From assembly GCA_016715105.1 (NCBI GenBank), contig JADKBO010000018.1:83785-147784 (forward strand): 64,000 bases of DNA, read 5' to 3'. Numbering within the stretch: the first letter of the stretch is position 1; each line of letters begins with the position of its first letter. Source of the stretch: Saprospiraceae bacterium. GTDB lineage: Bacteria > Bacteroidota > Bacteroidia > Chitinophagales > Saprospiraceae. Made by a program: the position numbers and the translations under genes. Of the stretch, positions 63,980-64,000 are shown piece by piece. The notes beneath the pieces were generated by a model. The model was given only the letters and a program-made list of their open reading frames with translations. It ran no database searches and was not told where the DNA came from.

Positions 63980-64000
63980 GAGTTCAATGGGAGTTCAATG
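63980..64000 (+). repeat. Direct repeat of GAGTTCAATG downstream of tRNA-Phe
   Basis: Two perfect copies of a 10-mer, at 63980-63989 and 63991-64000, one base apart. The window ends here, so extension of the array cannot be judged. Confidence 0.5.

Noticed and set aside
1..64000. IS elements, prophage genes or CRISPR arrays
   Set aside because: No transposase, integrase, phage structural gene or regularly spaced repeat was found in any frame or strand.

Overview
The window looks like chromosomal DNA from an AT-rich member of the Bacteroidota, most likely a Saprospiria-type lineage. The grounds are: two exported proteins with type IX secretion (T9SS) type A C-terminal sorting domains; TAnnTTTG-type -7 promoter boxes in front of many genes; a compact 289-residue primary sigma factor without region 1.1; and typical Bacteroidota families (DUF4369-TlpA, DUF3667, DUF4286, DUF1800/DUF1501, CHRD, GEVED, START-like). 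No phage, IS element or CRISPR array is visible, so this is mainly housekeeping and cell-envelope sequence.

Layout. 1-5.3 kb: partial RidA, an RsmF-type rRNA methyltransferase, a TlpA thioredoxin lipoprotein and a helix-hairpin-helix outer-membrane protein. 5.4-10.9 kb: MATE transporter, M48 metalloprotease lipoprotein, tRNA-Gly and tRNA-Leu, PrmC, CorA. 11.4-14.9 kb: nrdB-nrdA class Ia ribonucleotide reductase. 15-22.5 kb: K+ channel, TMTC-like glycosyltransferase with TPRs, rpoD, START-like protein, secreted M43 metalloprotease, DEAD-box helicase. 23-28.2 kb: two large T9SS cargo proteins. 28.4-30.2 kb: second DEAD-box helicase and a FrnE-type DsbA protein. 30.2-33.4 kb: a tight SDR / alpha-oxoamine synthase / di-VOC operon that looks like a sphingoid-base or sulfonolipid-base pathway. 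33.4-42.2 kb: DUF3667, lipoproteins, dicarboxylate symporter, branched-chain aminotransferase, ThuA, a candidate structured small RNA, aconitase. 42.4-46.9 kb: glycosyltransferase / flippase-like / glycosyltransferase cluster plus a secreted sphingomyelinase-like phosphodiesterase. 46.9-53 kb: PA14-discoidin, DUF1501, DUF1800 and S74-like genes in one operon. 53-59.7 kb: alpha/beta hydrolase, TPR protein, DUF4286, Rrf2 regulator, gluconate-dehydrogenase-3-like and GMC oxidoreductase pair. 59.8-63.4 kb: beta-oxidation genes (FadN-type fusion and thiolase). The window ends with tRNA-Phe.

How the genes fit together. Several units are self-contained: dNTP synthesis (nrdBA), fatty-acid beta-oxidation (fadN-fadA feeding acetyl-CoA toward the aconitase step), long-chain-base lipid synthesis (SDR-Spt-VOC) and surface or secreted proteins (T9SS cargo, the DUF1800/DUF1501 operon, the M43 protease).

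Seven genes are each split by one single-base indel, six of them in or next to a homopolymer (near 840, 3891, 9028, 23720, 50390, 57337 and 62087). Both halves remain fully conserved, so I read these as likely sequence or assembly errors and annotate the joined genes. The most unusual non-coding observation is a promoter-hairpin-terminator unit of about 150 nt upstream of aconitase (38819-38982), a candidate small RNA.
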